Of a DNA stretch of 64,000 nt, positions 48,483 through 57,025 are shown in pieces. The position numbers and the translations under genes were made by a program. The notes under the pieces were generated by a model. The model was not told the origin of the DNA. It saw nothing but the letters and a program-made list of their open reading frames with translations, and did no database searches. Source of the DNA: JAICNG01 sp035249985 (GTDB lineage: Bacteria > Gemmatimonadota > Gemmatimonadetes > Gemmatimonadales > Gemmatimonadaceae). Each line of letters starts with the position of its first letter. The stretch's first letter is position 1. The DNA lies in NCBI GenBank assembly GCA_035249985.1, contig DATFFP010000029.1:1-64000 (forward strand), read 5' to 3'.

Positions 48483-51143
48483 TCACGGCTCGGCCAACCG
48501 AGTCAGGCGCAGGTGATCCACGAGCGCCCGGTTGACGGCGCCGTTCATGTTGCGATCGACATCGGTGTACGCGAGATGCAACGTGTGGGTTCCGGCGCTC
48601 AGCCACGTCGTGAGCACGCTGCTGTAGCCCCAATCGGTCCACAGCTCGCTGCCGCGATGCGGCATAACGAGTGAGCCGATGCGCGATCCGTCGATGATCA
48701 ATGACCGGATCGCCGCCTTATCGCCGCTGTTGATGGGCCCGCTGCCGTTCGCATAGCGGGCATCGATGGCGTACATCCCCGCAACGGGAATCTCGACGGT
48801 GAACTGTACCTCGGTGTTCGCGCTCACCGTGAGCTCGACCGAGCCGTTGCCGTCCGCACTGGCTTGCGTCGTATCACCTTGAACGCCCGCCGGTTCACCG
48901 AGAATCACGGCATCGGGCGGCACGACACGAATCGGCTCGCTCAGAAACGACCCGATACCGCCCGCATCCATCGCCATGACCTGGTACTCCGCCAGTCCAT
49001 TCCCCGGCTCCACGCGCCCCTGCGCTGAAGTGGTCACCGAGCTGCGACGGCCATTCTGGAAGATGGTGTAGCTCACTGCCCGGGGCACGGGACGCCACAC
49101 CAATCGTCCGCCGCGAAGCGAGACGAGCGGCGTTGCCGGCGCGGCCCGGTTCGCCACGACGTTGATGCTGGAGGGCATGACGTCGCCATTCATGGTCAGC
49201 TCGATCGTATGCGGGCCCGTTAGGCCAGCCGGGATCTCCGGGTTCGGCAAGGGCCTTCCGTCGAGGGTCGCGGCGGCCACGGAGCTGCCGAAGCCGCGAA
49301 CGGTGATCGTGAGCGTCGCGCCGCGGTAGCGGAAGTTCCGCAGCGTGCGCTCGCCATCGTAGGCGCGAGGGACGACGGGTCGAAACGCGAGCCGATCGTA
49401 CTCGAACCGCATCCCGAACAGCACGCGGATCACCGTCGCCAGATTTGCTCCGACACTCCCGATGAGACGATCGGAGTTGAGCTCCGTGCCTTCGAAGTGG
49501 CCGCTCGCGGCCACCATGTTCTCCTTGTTGGTGAGGAAGAGGGCCGCCGCTCGGTAAATCGATGCCAGCCCGTGCTCCACCGCCGCGGCATTACCCGCCT
49601 CGGCCGCGGCCCACGTCCAGAACCCAACCACCTGTGGCCAGATTCCAGCGTTGTGATACGGGGGCTGATCGCCGATGTACGGCCAGAAGCTGGGAACCCC
49701 GAAGGGCACGACCGGCGCGCGTCGAGCGAGAACCTCGCGCTGCTCGGTTCCTGCAATGCCGTAGATGATCGCCAATGCTTCGCCGAGCCCCTCTGCGCGC
49801 GGCGAGAGCGAGTGATGCACCCGGCCGTATCGGAACTGGCCGTAGTAGCCGTTCTCGGAGAGCCACAGGTGCGTGTTCATCCCCTGCCGGACCCGTGTCG
49901 CGACCGAATCCCACCGCGCTGGCGACTCGCCTAACGCCGTCGCCATGCGGCTGAGGACGCGATAGGTCGCGTAATGCAGCGCGTTGGTACCGAGGCTCTG
50001 CGATTGGTAGATGTCACGCGGATCCATCCACGCGGGATAGCTCTGCTCGCGCCAATCCAGGAACGACGACTCCCCTCGGAACAATCCCGTCGCGCTGTCG
50101 AACGCGACCGCGAGATCGGCTTCGGCCGAGCGGCGAATGATGTCGAAGCACTGTCTGAGCCACTCGTGGTCGCCGGTGACCGCATACAGCTCCCAGGCGG
50201 CGAGCGCCCAGGCCATCCGGTCGGTCGACACCGGCCACGAACCGCCGGTTCCCGTGTCCTGGATGATGCGGCCGCTCGAGTCCACCTTCACGAGCAGGCT
50301 CCGCCGCACCTCCTCAGGCGCGATCGGGGCGATGCCGAGCAGGGCTCCCCACGACACGTCGCGTGTCCAGATGCCTTCCCACTTGGCGCCCGCCATGAGC
50401 GCGCCATCGTCGCGGCGCAGCTCCACGAGCTCCTCCAGCGACAAGCGGTAGAGCGCGTCGATCAGCCGCTGCGACGAAACCAGCTCGGGGAAGCGCGCGA
50501 TGTCGCGCTTCCGCACCCACACGGCGCGTCCGCTATCGTCCGCGGGTCTCGTGTAGATCGTCTCGAATGGCAGCGTGACGGTGTAGATCCCGTCGCGATT
50601 CGGGTCGGTGAGCTCGAACTGTGATCCCGGCTCGAGCACCGAGAAGTCCCACGTCAGCGGCTCGGCGTTGCCGACGATGTAGACGCCCTTGAAGTCGCGC
50701 CGGCGAACGGGCGGCCCATTCGGGGGGTCATACGAGCCGCGGCCGCGGAAGCTCGCCAGCACAGGGCGCATGTCGAGGCGGAACGTCACCTGCGCCGTGC
50801 CCTCCTCGCTCGGCGGCGCATCCTCCGGCGCCGGCGTCCGCGGTGCGTCCACGCGACCGAACTGATAGATGGGCGTAGTGATCTTTCCCGCGCGGGGACG
50901 GACGTAGATCATGTGGTCCGTGCCGGGCGGGAATTCGTTGTCCTGCCCGTTGATGCTGAACTTGAACATCACCTCGCGTGGCGCGCGTGGGTAATTCGTT
51001 TCGATGCGATCACGCGTGACGGCAATTGCGCCGAACGCCCCCTGCACGACCGACGTGTCGGTGATGACGAACGTCGTGTCGCGCTCCTGGGCGAACGCAA
51101 CGCCAGCGCCGATGTACGCCGCCGCGAACAGGCCGACCTTCAT
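48483..51143 (-). CDS. Secreted six-hairpin glycosidase (MGH1/GH63-like) with C-terminal beta domains
   Basis: An 886-residue exported enzyme (signal VGLFAAAYIGAGVAFA). Order: N-terminal beta-sandwich (about 30-210); an (alpha/alpha)6 catalytic domain (about 220-640) with YRLSLEELVELRRDDGALMAGAKWEGIWTRDVSWGALLGIA, GSWPVSTDRMAWALAAWELYAVTGDHEWL, LDWREQSYPAWMDPRD, ENGYYGQFRYG and PYHNAGIWPQVVGFWTWAAAEAGN; then a beta domain and a C-terminal carbohydrate-binding-like module (SADGNGSVELTVSANTEVQFTVEIPVAGMYAIDARYANGSG). The fold and the RDVSW and QSYPAWMD blocks match MGH1-type/GH63-related glycosidases; substrate uncertain. Start ATG 51143 overlaps the PHP gene (ATGA). Confidence 0.78.
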   Translation of the reverse strand: MKVGLFAAAYIGAGVAFAQERDTTFVITDTSVVQGAFGAIAVTRDRIETNYPRAPREVMFKFSINGQDNEFPPGTDHMIYVRPRAGKITTPIYQFGRVDAPRTPAPEDAPPSEEGTAQVTFRLDMRPVLASFRGRGSYDPPNGPPVRRRDFKGVYIVGNAEPLTWDFSVLEPGSQFELTDPNRDGIYTVTLPFETIYTRPADDSGRAVWVRKRDIARFPELVSSQRLIDALYRLSLEELVELRRDDGALMAGAKWEGIWTRDVSWGALLGIAPIAPEEVRRSLLVKVDSSGRIIQDTGTGGSWPVSTDRMAWALAAWELYAVTGDHEWLRQCFDIIRRSAEADLAVAFDSATGLFRGESSFLDWREQSYPAWMDPRDIYQSQSLGTNALHYATYRVLSRMATALGESPARWDSVATRVRQGMNTHLWLSENGYYGQFRYGRVHHSLSPRAEGLGEALAIIYGIAGTEQREVLARRAPVVPFGVPSFWPYIGDQPPYHNAGIWPQVVGFWTWAAAEAGNAAAVEHGLASIYRAAALFLTNKENMVAASGHFEGTELNSDRLIGSVGANLATVIRVLFGMRFEYDRLAFRPVVPRAYDGERTLRNFRYRGATLTITVRGFGSSVAAATLDGRPLPNPEIPAGLTGPHTIELTMNGDVMPSSINVVANRAAPATPLVSLRGGRLVWRPVPRAVSYTIFQNGRRSSVTTSAQGRVEPGNGLAEYQVMAMDAGGIGSFLSEPIRVVPPDAVILGEPAGVQGDTTQASADGNGSVELTVSANTEVQFTVEIPVAGMYAIDARYANGSGPINSGDKAAIRSLIIDGSRIGSLVMPHRGSELWTDWGYSSVLTTWLSAGTHTLHLAYTDVDRNMNGAVNRALVDHLRLTRLAEP

Positions 51144-52405
51144 GGCTGCACCGGCTGCGTCCACGCCATCTCCATCTCTCCGGCGTACGAGGGATTCGCC
51201 TTTGGCTTCGTGGACACGACGCGCACGCGAACGTAGACCTCATCGCCACGCATGGTGTAGCTCGCGCTCGTTCCACGCACTTCGCTGAGCACCGCGCCGA
51301 CCTCGTTACTGTAATGGCGAGTGATCGGCGTACCGGCGGAGTCGTGTCTCGCCACGCTCGTCGTGTCGTAGCCACGGCGTGTTCCGATGAACTGCGTCGT
51401 ATAGCTCACGCCGGCAGCACCCGTGATCGCGACCGTGAGACGTTGGCCCTGGCGGCGCAGTTCCGAAAGGGTCACGCCGGTGCTCGCGTAGAAGTCCCCG
51501 CGCGCCATGGCCCGCATCAGTGAATCGGCAGCCAGCGTGGAAGCGCGAACCATGATCCAGCCGCGTCCGGGATTGCGGTGGCGCGGAGCGAATTCGTGAT
51601 AGTCGTGTGCGTCGTCAGTCGCGACGCCGTAGAGCATGGCGCCTCCGGTCGTGAGACGCCGCGTGAGCACGATGTCCCAGATGCGCTCGTTGCCCGGTCG
51701 CAGGGAATCGCCCAGGATGTTGACGAGTGGGTGGCCGTTGTACACCTCGAAGAACCGAAGGTCGGGCAGCGCGATCAAGTCCTCCGCCGTCTGGCTCCAG
51801 AGGAAGTTCGGATGGTTGAGGACCGCGACGATCTCACGTGCGGTGCGGCCTTCCTGCACGCGGAGCGAGTCCAGGTCTTTCCGAAGGATCTCGACGAGCG
51901 ACGTACCCTTTTGCTCCGACACCGCCTCGGCGAGGTTGAGCGCGTTCATGTGCGCCCCCCGCCCGGCGAGATACTGCGTGATCTCCTCGCCCGGGACGAG
52001 AACAAAGTGCCCACGTTCTTCCACGCGCGCGCGGTACTCGGGCAGACGCTTCAACCGCACCAAGAGCGTGTCGCCCGATCGTCGCTCCTCCACCCAGCGC
52101 GTGTCGTTGCGTTCGCGATACTTCGTGTACGCCTCGCGCGCGGGGCCGTTCGGCGGAACGCGAAGCCAGCGCTCGGACGAGGCCAGCGTGTTGTGATCGG
52201 TTATGGAGAGAAAGTGATAGCCGTTGCGCTTGTACCATTCAGCGACGGCTTCCGGGAAGTCATCACCGTCCGACCAGAGGGTGTGCGTGTGCGTATTTCC
52301 GCGCCACCAGATCTCGGCCGGTGCGACGTCGGCCGTCGCGACGGTGGTCGTTTGACAGGATGCATTGGCCAGCAGGACGAACGCCACCAGGGGCGCGCGC
52401 CACAC
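51140..52405 (-). CDS. PHP-domain phosphoesterase (secreted)
   Basis: A 421-residue protein with the PHP metal motifs: WWRGNTHTHTLWSDGDD (HxH plus D), LSITDHNTLASSERW, VLVPGEEITQYL, GRGAHMNALNL, VAVLNHPNFLW and ATDDAHDYHEF. PHP enzymes hydrolyse phosphoesters with a trinuclear metal centre. The N-terminus after GTG 52405 (VWRAPLVAFVLLANASC) is a lipoprotein-like signal, so this start is chosen. Longer frames lie inside the esterase gene. Its start is 2 nt past the esterase stop, so the three genes esterase, PHP and glycosidase form one operon. Confidence 0.82.
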   Translation of the reverse strand: MWRAPLVAFVLLANASCQTTTVATADVAPAEIWWRGNTHTHTLWSDGDDFPEAVAEWYKRNGYHFLSITDHNTLASSERWLRVPPNGPAREAYTKYRERNDTRWVEERRSGDTLLVRLKRLPEYRARVEERGHFVLVPGEEITQYLAGRGAHMNALNLAEAVSEQKGTSLVEILRKDLDSLRVQEGRTAREIVAVLNHPNFLWSQTAEDLIALPDLRFFEVYNGHPLVNILGDSLRPGNERIWDIVLTRRLTTGGAMLYGVATDDAHDYHEFAPRHRNPGRGWIMVRASTLAADSLMRAMARGDFYASTGVTLSELRRQGQRLTVAITGAAGVSYTTQFIGTRRGYDTTSVARHDSAGTPITRHYSNEVGAVLSEVRGTSASYTMRGDEVYVRVRVVSTKPKANPSYAGEMEMAWTQPVQP

Positions 52406-52407
52406 GC

Positions 52408-53130
52408 TCAGGGAGCGGGCCGGCGCCGGTGCTGGAGCATCCAGTCGTAGAGCTCGGGGTTCTCGTACGTGCGCGTCCACGCGTCGTGTCCTGCGTCGGG
52501 ATACACGGTGAATTTCACGTTCCCGTTGCACCGCTTCAAGCGCTCGACGAGCTCTTCCGAGCGGTCGAGCTTGATGATGTCGTCCTTCGCGCCGTGAAAG
52601 ACCCAGATCGGCAGGTGCCTGAGCGCGCACATCCCGGAGGGCGTGGCACCGCCACTGATGGCCACGAGCGCCGCGAACCGGTGCGGGAACTCCATCGCCA
52701 GATGCCAGGCGCCGTATGCACCCATGCTCAGCCCGGTGAGATAGATGCGATCGGGATCGACGCGATACTTCTCCTGCACGTCCTCCAGGAGCGCATCGAG
52801 CCTCGCCGTCGACCAGATCATGTTGGTGTCCACCTGCGGCGCGACGACGATGAAAGGGAAGTCCGGCCGCTGTGCAGTGATCTTGAGCGGTCCATGCACT
52901 TTCACCTTCGCGATATCGTCGCCGCGCTCACCGCCTCCATGGAGGAAGAGGATGAGTGGCCAGCGCTCCTGGCTCGAGTTGTAGCTCTGGGGCAGGTAAA
53001 GCTGGTACTCGCCGGCCACATCGCGGACGAGACGGCGGTTCATCGAGACCACCTGAGCGCCTGGCTGTGCCGGGGGGCGTTGAGGCATTGAGCTGCAGGC
53101 TGAGGCGAGCACGACCAGTGTGACGATCAT
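52408..53130 (-). CDS. Secreted esterase (PHB-depolymerase/dienelactone-like alpha/beta hydrolase)
   Basis: A 240-residue lipoprotein (MIVTLVVLASAC, then SSMPQRPPAQPG). Core motifs: PLILFLHGGGERGDD (oxyanion GGG), VVAPQVDTNMIWSTARLDALLEDVQEKYRVDPDRIYLTGLSMGAYGAWHLA (nucleophile Ser in GLSMGAYG), IWVFHGAKDDIIKLDRSEELV (catalytic Asp) and TVYPDAGHDAWTRTYENPELYDWML (catalytic His). Resembles carbohydrate esterases of the CE1/DUF1214-like kind often found beside glycosidases. Start ATG 53130; the frame continues upstream only because it runs through a repeat hairpin. Confidence 0.83.
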   Translation of the reverse strand: MIVTLVVLASACSSMPQRPPAQPGAQVVSMNRRLVRDVAGEYQLYLPQSYNSSQERWPLILFLHGGGERGDDIAKVKVHGPLKITAQRPDFPFIVVAPQVDTNMIWSTARLDALLEDVQEKYRVDPDRIYLTGLSMGAYGAWHLAMEFPHRFAALVAISGGATPSGMCALRHLPIWVFHGAKDDIIKLDRSEELVERLKRCNGNVKFTVYPDAGHDAWTRTYENPELYDWMLQHRRRPAP

Positions 53131-53131
53131 C

Positions 53132-53262
53132 GCGCGACGAGCCCGACTGCCGACCACAGAGGCACCGAGGGCACAGAGGACGGGCAACCGCCGATCAACC
53201 AGCAGTCGGCCGTGCTCTGTGCCCTCGGTGCCTCTGTGGTCAGCAGTCTGGGCTCGTCGCGC
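53132..53262. repeat. Intergenic hairpin, family A, 52-bp arms
   Basis: Nearly perfect inverted repeat of 131 nt. Outer arms gcgcgacgagcccgactgcc (left) and its mirror ending tcgtcgcgc; inner arms carry the family A words accacagaggcaccgagggc and a variant. It fills the gap between the esterase start and the end of the next gene upstream (53278) and, if translated, would add nonsense residues to the esterase N-terminus. Confidence 0.88.
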
Positions 53263-53277
53263 TATCACACAGTCTCT

Positions 53278-53697
53278 CTACGGCGCCTTCCCGCCCGCCA
53301 GCCTCCGCATCGCCTCGACCTTCTCCCCCCATTTCTTTTCGTCCTCCGCGGAGATCGCCCCCTTTCCGGCGCGACGAACCGCGCTGACCTTGGCCGCGGT
53401 GGTATCGGAGACGAGCGAGAGCAAAATCAGAATGTCCTCCCCCAGCTTCCGGCCATCGGTCTTCTGGATCTCGACGCCCTTGTCACGCACGACGAACGTC
53501 GTCAGCGACTTCGTCATTCGATACGCGTCGTCCTCGGACATCGTCAAGCCGAAAGCCGCGTAGAGCTCGCCGACGCTGAACGAGAGGCTGTCGTGCACCG
53601 TGGTATCGGGAGCTTGCGGAGCTTGTGCCGCGCTCGCGCGCGCGGACAGCGACACGGCGAGGGCGAGCATAACGAAAAGTGCACGCATAATGGACAT
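53278..53697 (-). CDS. Small periplasmic protein, unknown function
   Basis: A 139-residue exported protein (signal RALFVMLALAVSLSARASA). The mature part is helical and charged: TTVHDSLSFSVGELYAAFGLTMSEDDAYRMTKSLTTFVVRDKGVEIQKTDG, then AAKVSAVRRAGKGAISAEDEKKWGEKVEAMRRLAGG. No family is recognised. ATG 53697 or 53688 could start it; both give the same signal. Lies between the symporter gene and the esterase operon on the minus strand. Confidence 0.65.
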   Translation of the reverse strand: MSIMRALFVMLALAVSLSARASAAQAPQAPDTTVHDSLSFSVGELYAAFGLTMSEDDAYRMTKSLTTFVVRDKGVEIQKTDGRKLGEDILILLSLVSDTTAAKVSAVRRAGKGAISAEDEKKWGEKVEAMRRLAGGKAP

Positions 53698-53769
53698 CCG
53701 GTTTCACAGGTGAGAGCGCGCTCACCTGAAGTGCAAGCCGCAAGCCACATGCGCTAAGTCTCAGCCGGG

Positions 53770-55386
53770 CTACGAGAAGTACAACCAGATGGCCCCCACG
53801 GAGAGCGCCAGGAGCACGCTGAGAACCACGTCGGTGCGCCGCCAGCCTCGCCCGCGCGGGCCTTCGGTCGTGCGCTGGGTCGTGTCGAACGTGATTCCCT
53901 CGACCTTCTCTGGGGGCGGGGGCGCCGTCACCAGACTCACGCCGATGAGGATCCCGACACAGATCACGAACAGGAGCACGGCGAAGTGGAGGAAGTTGAT
54001 CGTCGCGTACGTGTGCATCCATCCCGTGAGCCCATCTCTGTTCAGCTCGGCAATCAGCCGGCCGACACCGAGAACGAAGCCACCGATGAGCGCCGCCATC
54101 GCGCCGGCGGCATTCACCCGTCGCCACAGCACGCCTAACAGGAACACCGCCGCGATCGGCGGCGAGATGTAGGCCTGCACACTCTGGAGGTATTGGTAAA
54201 GCTGACCCGAGATGAGCTTCATCAGCGGAATCCACAATAGTCCAAGGCCGACCAGGATCGCCGTCGAGGCCTGGCCGATGACGACCAGTCGCCGCTCCGA
54301 TGCCGCGGGATGGAGCTTCTTGTAGACGTCCCATGTGATGAGCGTCGAGCAGGAGTTGAACACCGCCGACAGGGAGCTCATGAGCGCCGCGAGCAACCCG
54401 GCGACGACCATGCCCCGCAATCCATCGGGCATGAGGGCAGCCACCAGCGTCGGGAGCGCCTGATCGGGATGCTCGAGGGTGATCAGCCCGCGCTGCGAGA
54501 GCGCATAGGCGACGACGCCGGGGATGACGAAGATGAACAGCGGAAGAAGCTTGAGATAGCCGGCGAAGATCGTCCCGCGTCGCGCCTGATCCTGGTCCTT
54601 GGCCGACAGTACGCGCTGCACGATGAATTGATCGGTACACCAGTACCACACCCCGAGGATGGGCGCGCCGAAGAGAATTCCGGTCCAGGGAAAATTCGGA
54701 TCGCTGGCGGGCTTCCACATGTCGAGAAAGCCCGGGCCGGCGGTGCGAACCATCTCGTCCCAGCCGCCCAGCGCATTGAGACCGGCGACCGTGACGACGA
54801 TGGCGCCACCGATGAGCACGAACATCTGGATCATGTCCGTGTACAGCACGGCCCTCAGGCCCCCAAAGACGGTGTAGACGCCGGTCGCGACGACGACGAT
54901 CATCGCGCCGGTCCAGAAATCGATGCCCATGAGCGCCTCGAACACGATGCCGCCGGCCGCGATCGTGACCGAGATCTTCGTCAGCACGTACGCGATGATC
55001 GAGACGATCGCCAGATACCAGCGCGCGCCTGACGAGTACCTCCGCTCGAGGAACTCCGGCATCGTGAACACGCCGCTCCGGAGGTAGAACGGCACGAAGA
55101 CCCAGCCGAGAATGAGCAGCATGAACGACGCGAGCACCTCGAACTGCCCCACCGCCATGCCGCTGGCGGCGCCCGTGCCCGCGAGCCCCACGAGATGCTC
55201 GGATCCAATGTTCGAGGCGAACAGCGACGCGCCAACGATGAACCACCCGATGTTGCGGCCGGCGAGGAAGTAATCGGTGGAGCTGTCGCGCGAGCGCTCC
55301 CGCACCGTCACCCAGATGGCAATGGTGAAGGTGAGCACGAAGTAGAGCGCGATGACGATCCAGTCCAGCGTGGCGAGCTGACCCAC
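53770..55386 (-). CDS. Sodium:solute symporter (SSS family)
   Basis: A 538-residue membrane protein with about 13-14 helices of the sodium:solute symporter family: TLDWIVIALYFVLTFTIAIWVTVRERS, NIGWFIVGASLFASNIGSEHLVGLAG, LERRYSSGARWYLAIVSIIAYVLTKISVTIAAGG, GGLRAVLYTDMIQMFVLIGGAIV, LSAVFNSCSTLITWDVYKKL. The sequence is closest in style to SGLT/YidK-type sugar or solute transporters. It couples uptake to the sodium gradient; the substrate is unknown, but its neighbours suggest a sugar or sugar acid. Start GTG 55386. Confidence 0.9.
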   Translation of the reverse strand: MGQLATLDWIVIALYFVLTFTIAIWVTVRERSRDSSTDYFLAGRNIGWFIVGASLFASNIGSEHLVGLAGTGAASGMAVGQFEVLASFMLLILGWVFVPFYLRSGVFTMPEFLERRYSSGARWYLAIVSIIAYVLTKISVTIAAGGIVFEALMGIDFWTGAMIVVVATGVYTVFGGLRAVLYTDMIQMFVLIGGAIVVTVAGLNALGGWDEMVRTAGPGFLDMWKPASDPNFPWTGILFGAPILGVWYWCTDQFIVQRVLSAKDQDQARRGTIFAGYLKLLPLFIFVIPGVVAYALSQRGLITLEHPDQALPTLVAALMPDGLRGMVVAGLLAALMSSLSAVFNSCSTLITWDVYKKLHPAASERRLVVIGQASTAILVGLGLLWIPLMKLISGQLYQYLQSVQAYISPPIAAVFLLGVLWRRVNAAGAMAALIGGFVLGVGRLIAELNRDGLTGWMHTYATINFLHFAVLLFVICVGILIGVSLVTAPPPPEKVEGITFDTTQRTTEGPRGRGWRRTDVVLSVLLALSVGAIWLYFS

Positions 55387-55412
55387 GGGGTGGCTCCGGC
55401 GCTAGAGGTTCA

Positions 55413-55515
55413 CACTGCAGAACCACAGAGGCACCGAGGGCACGGAGAGCGGCGAACTGCCGGCGAGCAGTTCGCCGTTCTCCGTGCCCTCGGTGCCTCT
55501 GTGGTTCATGCAGTC
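55413..55515. repeat. Intergenic hairpin, family A, third copy
   Basis: Left arm actgcagaaccacagaggca then ccgagggcacggagag, right arm ctccgtgccctcggtgcc and its continuation to actgcatgaaccacagagg on the other strand; inner stem cggcgaactgc/gcagttcgccg. Located between the symporter start and the sulfatase end. It matches the copies at 915 and 53132 in the word used but differs in the loop and in the outer parts. Confidence 0.88.
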
Positions 55516-55540
55516 GGCTCGTTGCAATACCAGGAACAGG

Positions 55541-57025
55541 TCACGGGAGTCTTCTCTCACCCGCCTGCCAATCTCCCCGACGCACGGGCACCCGCATGCC
55601 GTCGGTTGCCTCGAGTCGATCGAACAACCGGGAGCGCATCGCCCGCACCGTGTCCTGCATCATCGGCGCGTCGATCAGGTTGTACCGCTCCATCGGGTCA
55701 GCGACGAGATCGTACAGCTCGTTCGTGTCCCAGATGCCGTGGTAGAAGATGTATTTGTAGCGGTCGCCGCGGAGCGCGAACGTGGTGGGCGTGTGCGGGA
55801 AGGCGTACTCCCAGTAGTACTCGTACAAGAGCTCTCCACGAGAAGCCGGAGCTTCACCGCGCAGCGCCGAGAGCACCGACTGGCCGTCCATGTCCCAGCT
55901 GCTCTGGACGCCGGCGAGCGCGAGAATCGTCGGCGCGATGTCGATGTTCCGCACCATCTGGGTGATCGTGTCCCCGGCGGCGATCATCCCGGGAGCATAA
56001 GCCACCATCGGAACACGCATCGACTTCTCGTACGCGTGCCGCTTGTCGATCAATCCGTGCTCACCGAGGACGAACCCGTTGTCGCTCGTGTAGACCACCA
56101 TCGTCGAGTTGGTGAGCCCGTTCTGATCGAGAAAATCGAGGATGCGCCCGATGCTCTCATCCACCGCCAGCAGCGTCTCGGCATAGCTGCGGTAGAACTC
56201 ATCGAACTTCAGCGCGCCGTGATAGGCGAAGTCCACGCCGTGCCAGCTGTTGCGCTGCTCGCGCACCCAGTGCGGCTTCCCGCGATAGTTGGACTCCGTG
56301 TTGGCCATCGTCTCGGGATACGGAATCGGCTCCCTGCCGTACTTGCCGGCGTGACGCGGCGGCGGAATGAACTCCGCATGCACCGCCTTGTGCGCGAGGT
56401 AGAGAAAGAACGGCTTGTTGGGATCCGAGCGACGCACCCCGCGCAGCCAGTCGACCGCCTGCTCGGTGAGAATGTCCGTGGTGTAGCCGCGCACCTGTCG
56501 TCGCGTGCCGTCGACGTTGAGCATCGGATCGACGTAGACGCCCTGCCCGCGGAAGCTCACCCAGCGATCGAAGCCGGGGCGCGGCATGTCGCTCTCCTCA
56601 TCCTCACCCATGTGCCACTTGCCGATGTACGCCGTGCGATATCCCGCGCGCTGCAGCAGCTCGGGAAAGAACATCGTCCCTTTGGGGATCGGCGACGTGT
56701 TGTCGACTACCCCATGCCGGTGCGCATACCGGCCCGTGAGGATCGACGCGCGACTCGGCGAGCACAGTGCCGTCGTCACGAACGCGTTGGGCACGTACGA
56801 CCCGCGCGCCGCCATACGATCGATGTTCGGCGTGCGAAGAAATGGCGGTGCGCCCTTCACGAAGCTCATGAAGTCGTGCCGATGGTCGTCGCTGAGGATG
56901 AAGATGACGTTGCGCGGTTGCTGCGCCCCCCGTGCCTGCGCGTGCACGGGCACGGCGATGCACACCGCCAGCCAGACGAGGAGGCTCGCAGCTCGCAGTT
57001 CGCAGTTCGCAGTTCTTATCGACAT
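55541..57025 (-). CDS. Secreted sulfatase
   Basis: A 494-residue type I sulfatase: FILSDDHRHDFMSF (metal ligands Asp-Asp), the formylglycine motif LCSPSRASILTGRYAHRHG with C88 in the CxPxR form that needs a maturase, GKWHMGEDEE (catalytic Lys and His), HKAVHAEFIPPPRHAG, and STMVVYTSDNGFVLGEHGLIDKRH (metal Asp-Asn). It hydrolyses sulfate esters, probably on a polysaccharide. The N-terminus (SIRTANCELRAASLL) is encoded by an invading repeat word, so its signal peptide is unusual. Start ATG 57025 overlaps the GH3 gene by 10 nt. No formylglycine-generating enzyme gene is in the window. Confidence 0.9.
   Translation of the reverse strand: MSIRTANCELRAASLLVWLAVCIAVPVHAQARGAQQPRNVIFILSDDHRHDFMSFVKGAPPFLRTPNIDRMAARGSYVPNAFVTTALCSPSRASILTGRYAHRHGVVDNTSPIPKGTMFFPELLQRAGYRTAYIGKWHMGEDEESDMPRPGFDRWVSFRGQGVYVDPMLNVDGTRRQVRGYTTDILTEQAVDWLRGVRRSDPNKPFFLYLAHKAVHAEFIPPPRHAGKYGREPIPYPETMANTESNYRGKPHWVREQRNSWHGVDFAYHGALKFDEFYRSYAETLLAVDESIGRILDFLDQNGLTNSTMVVYTSDNGFVLGEHGLIDKRHAYEKSMRVPMVAYAPGMIAAGDTITQMVRNIDIAPTILALAGVQSSWDMDGQSVLSALRGEAPASRGELLYEYYWEYAFPHTPTTFALRGDRYKYIFYHGIWDTNELYDLVADPMERYNLIDAPMMQDTVRAMRSRLFDRLEATDGMRVPVRRGDWQAGERRLP
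56983..57017. repeat. Repeat word gcagttc inside the sulfatase start
   Basis: Tandem variants of gctcgcagttcgcagttcgc at 56987-57014, in the 5' codons of the sulfatase gene (read on the minus strand as aactgcgaactgcg). It is the same word as in the outer arms of the hairpin at 61296-61436. Single-armed here. Confidence 0.65.

Noticed and set aside
53131..53268. N-terminal extension of the esterase (HRGTEGTE-like residues)
   Set aside because: These residues come from translating the family A hairpin; the lipoprotein signal begins at ATG 53130.
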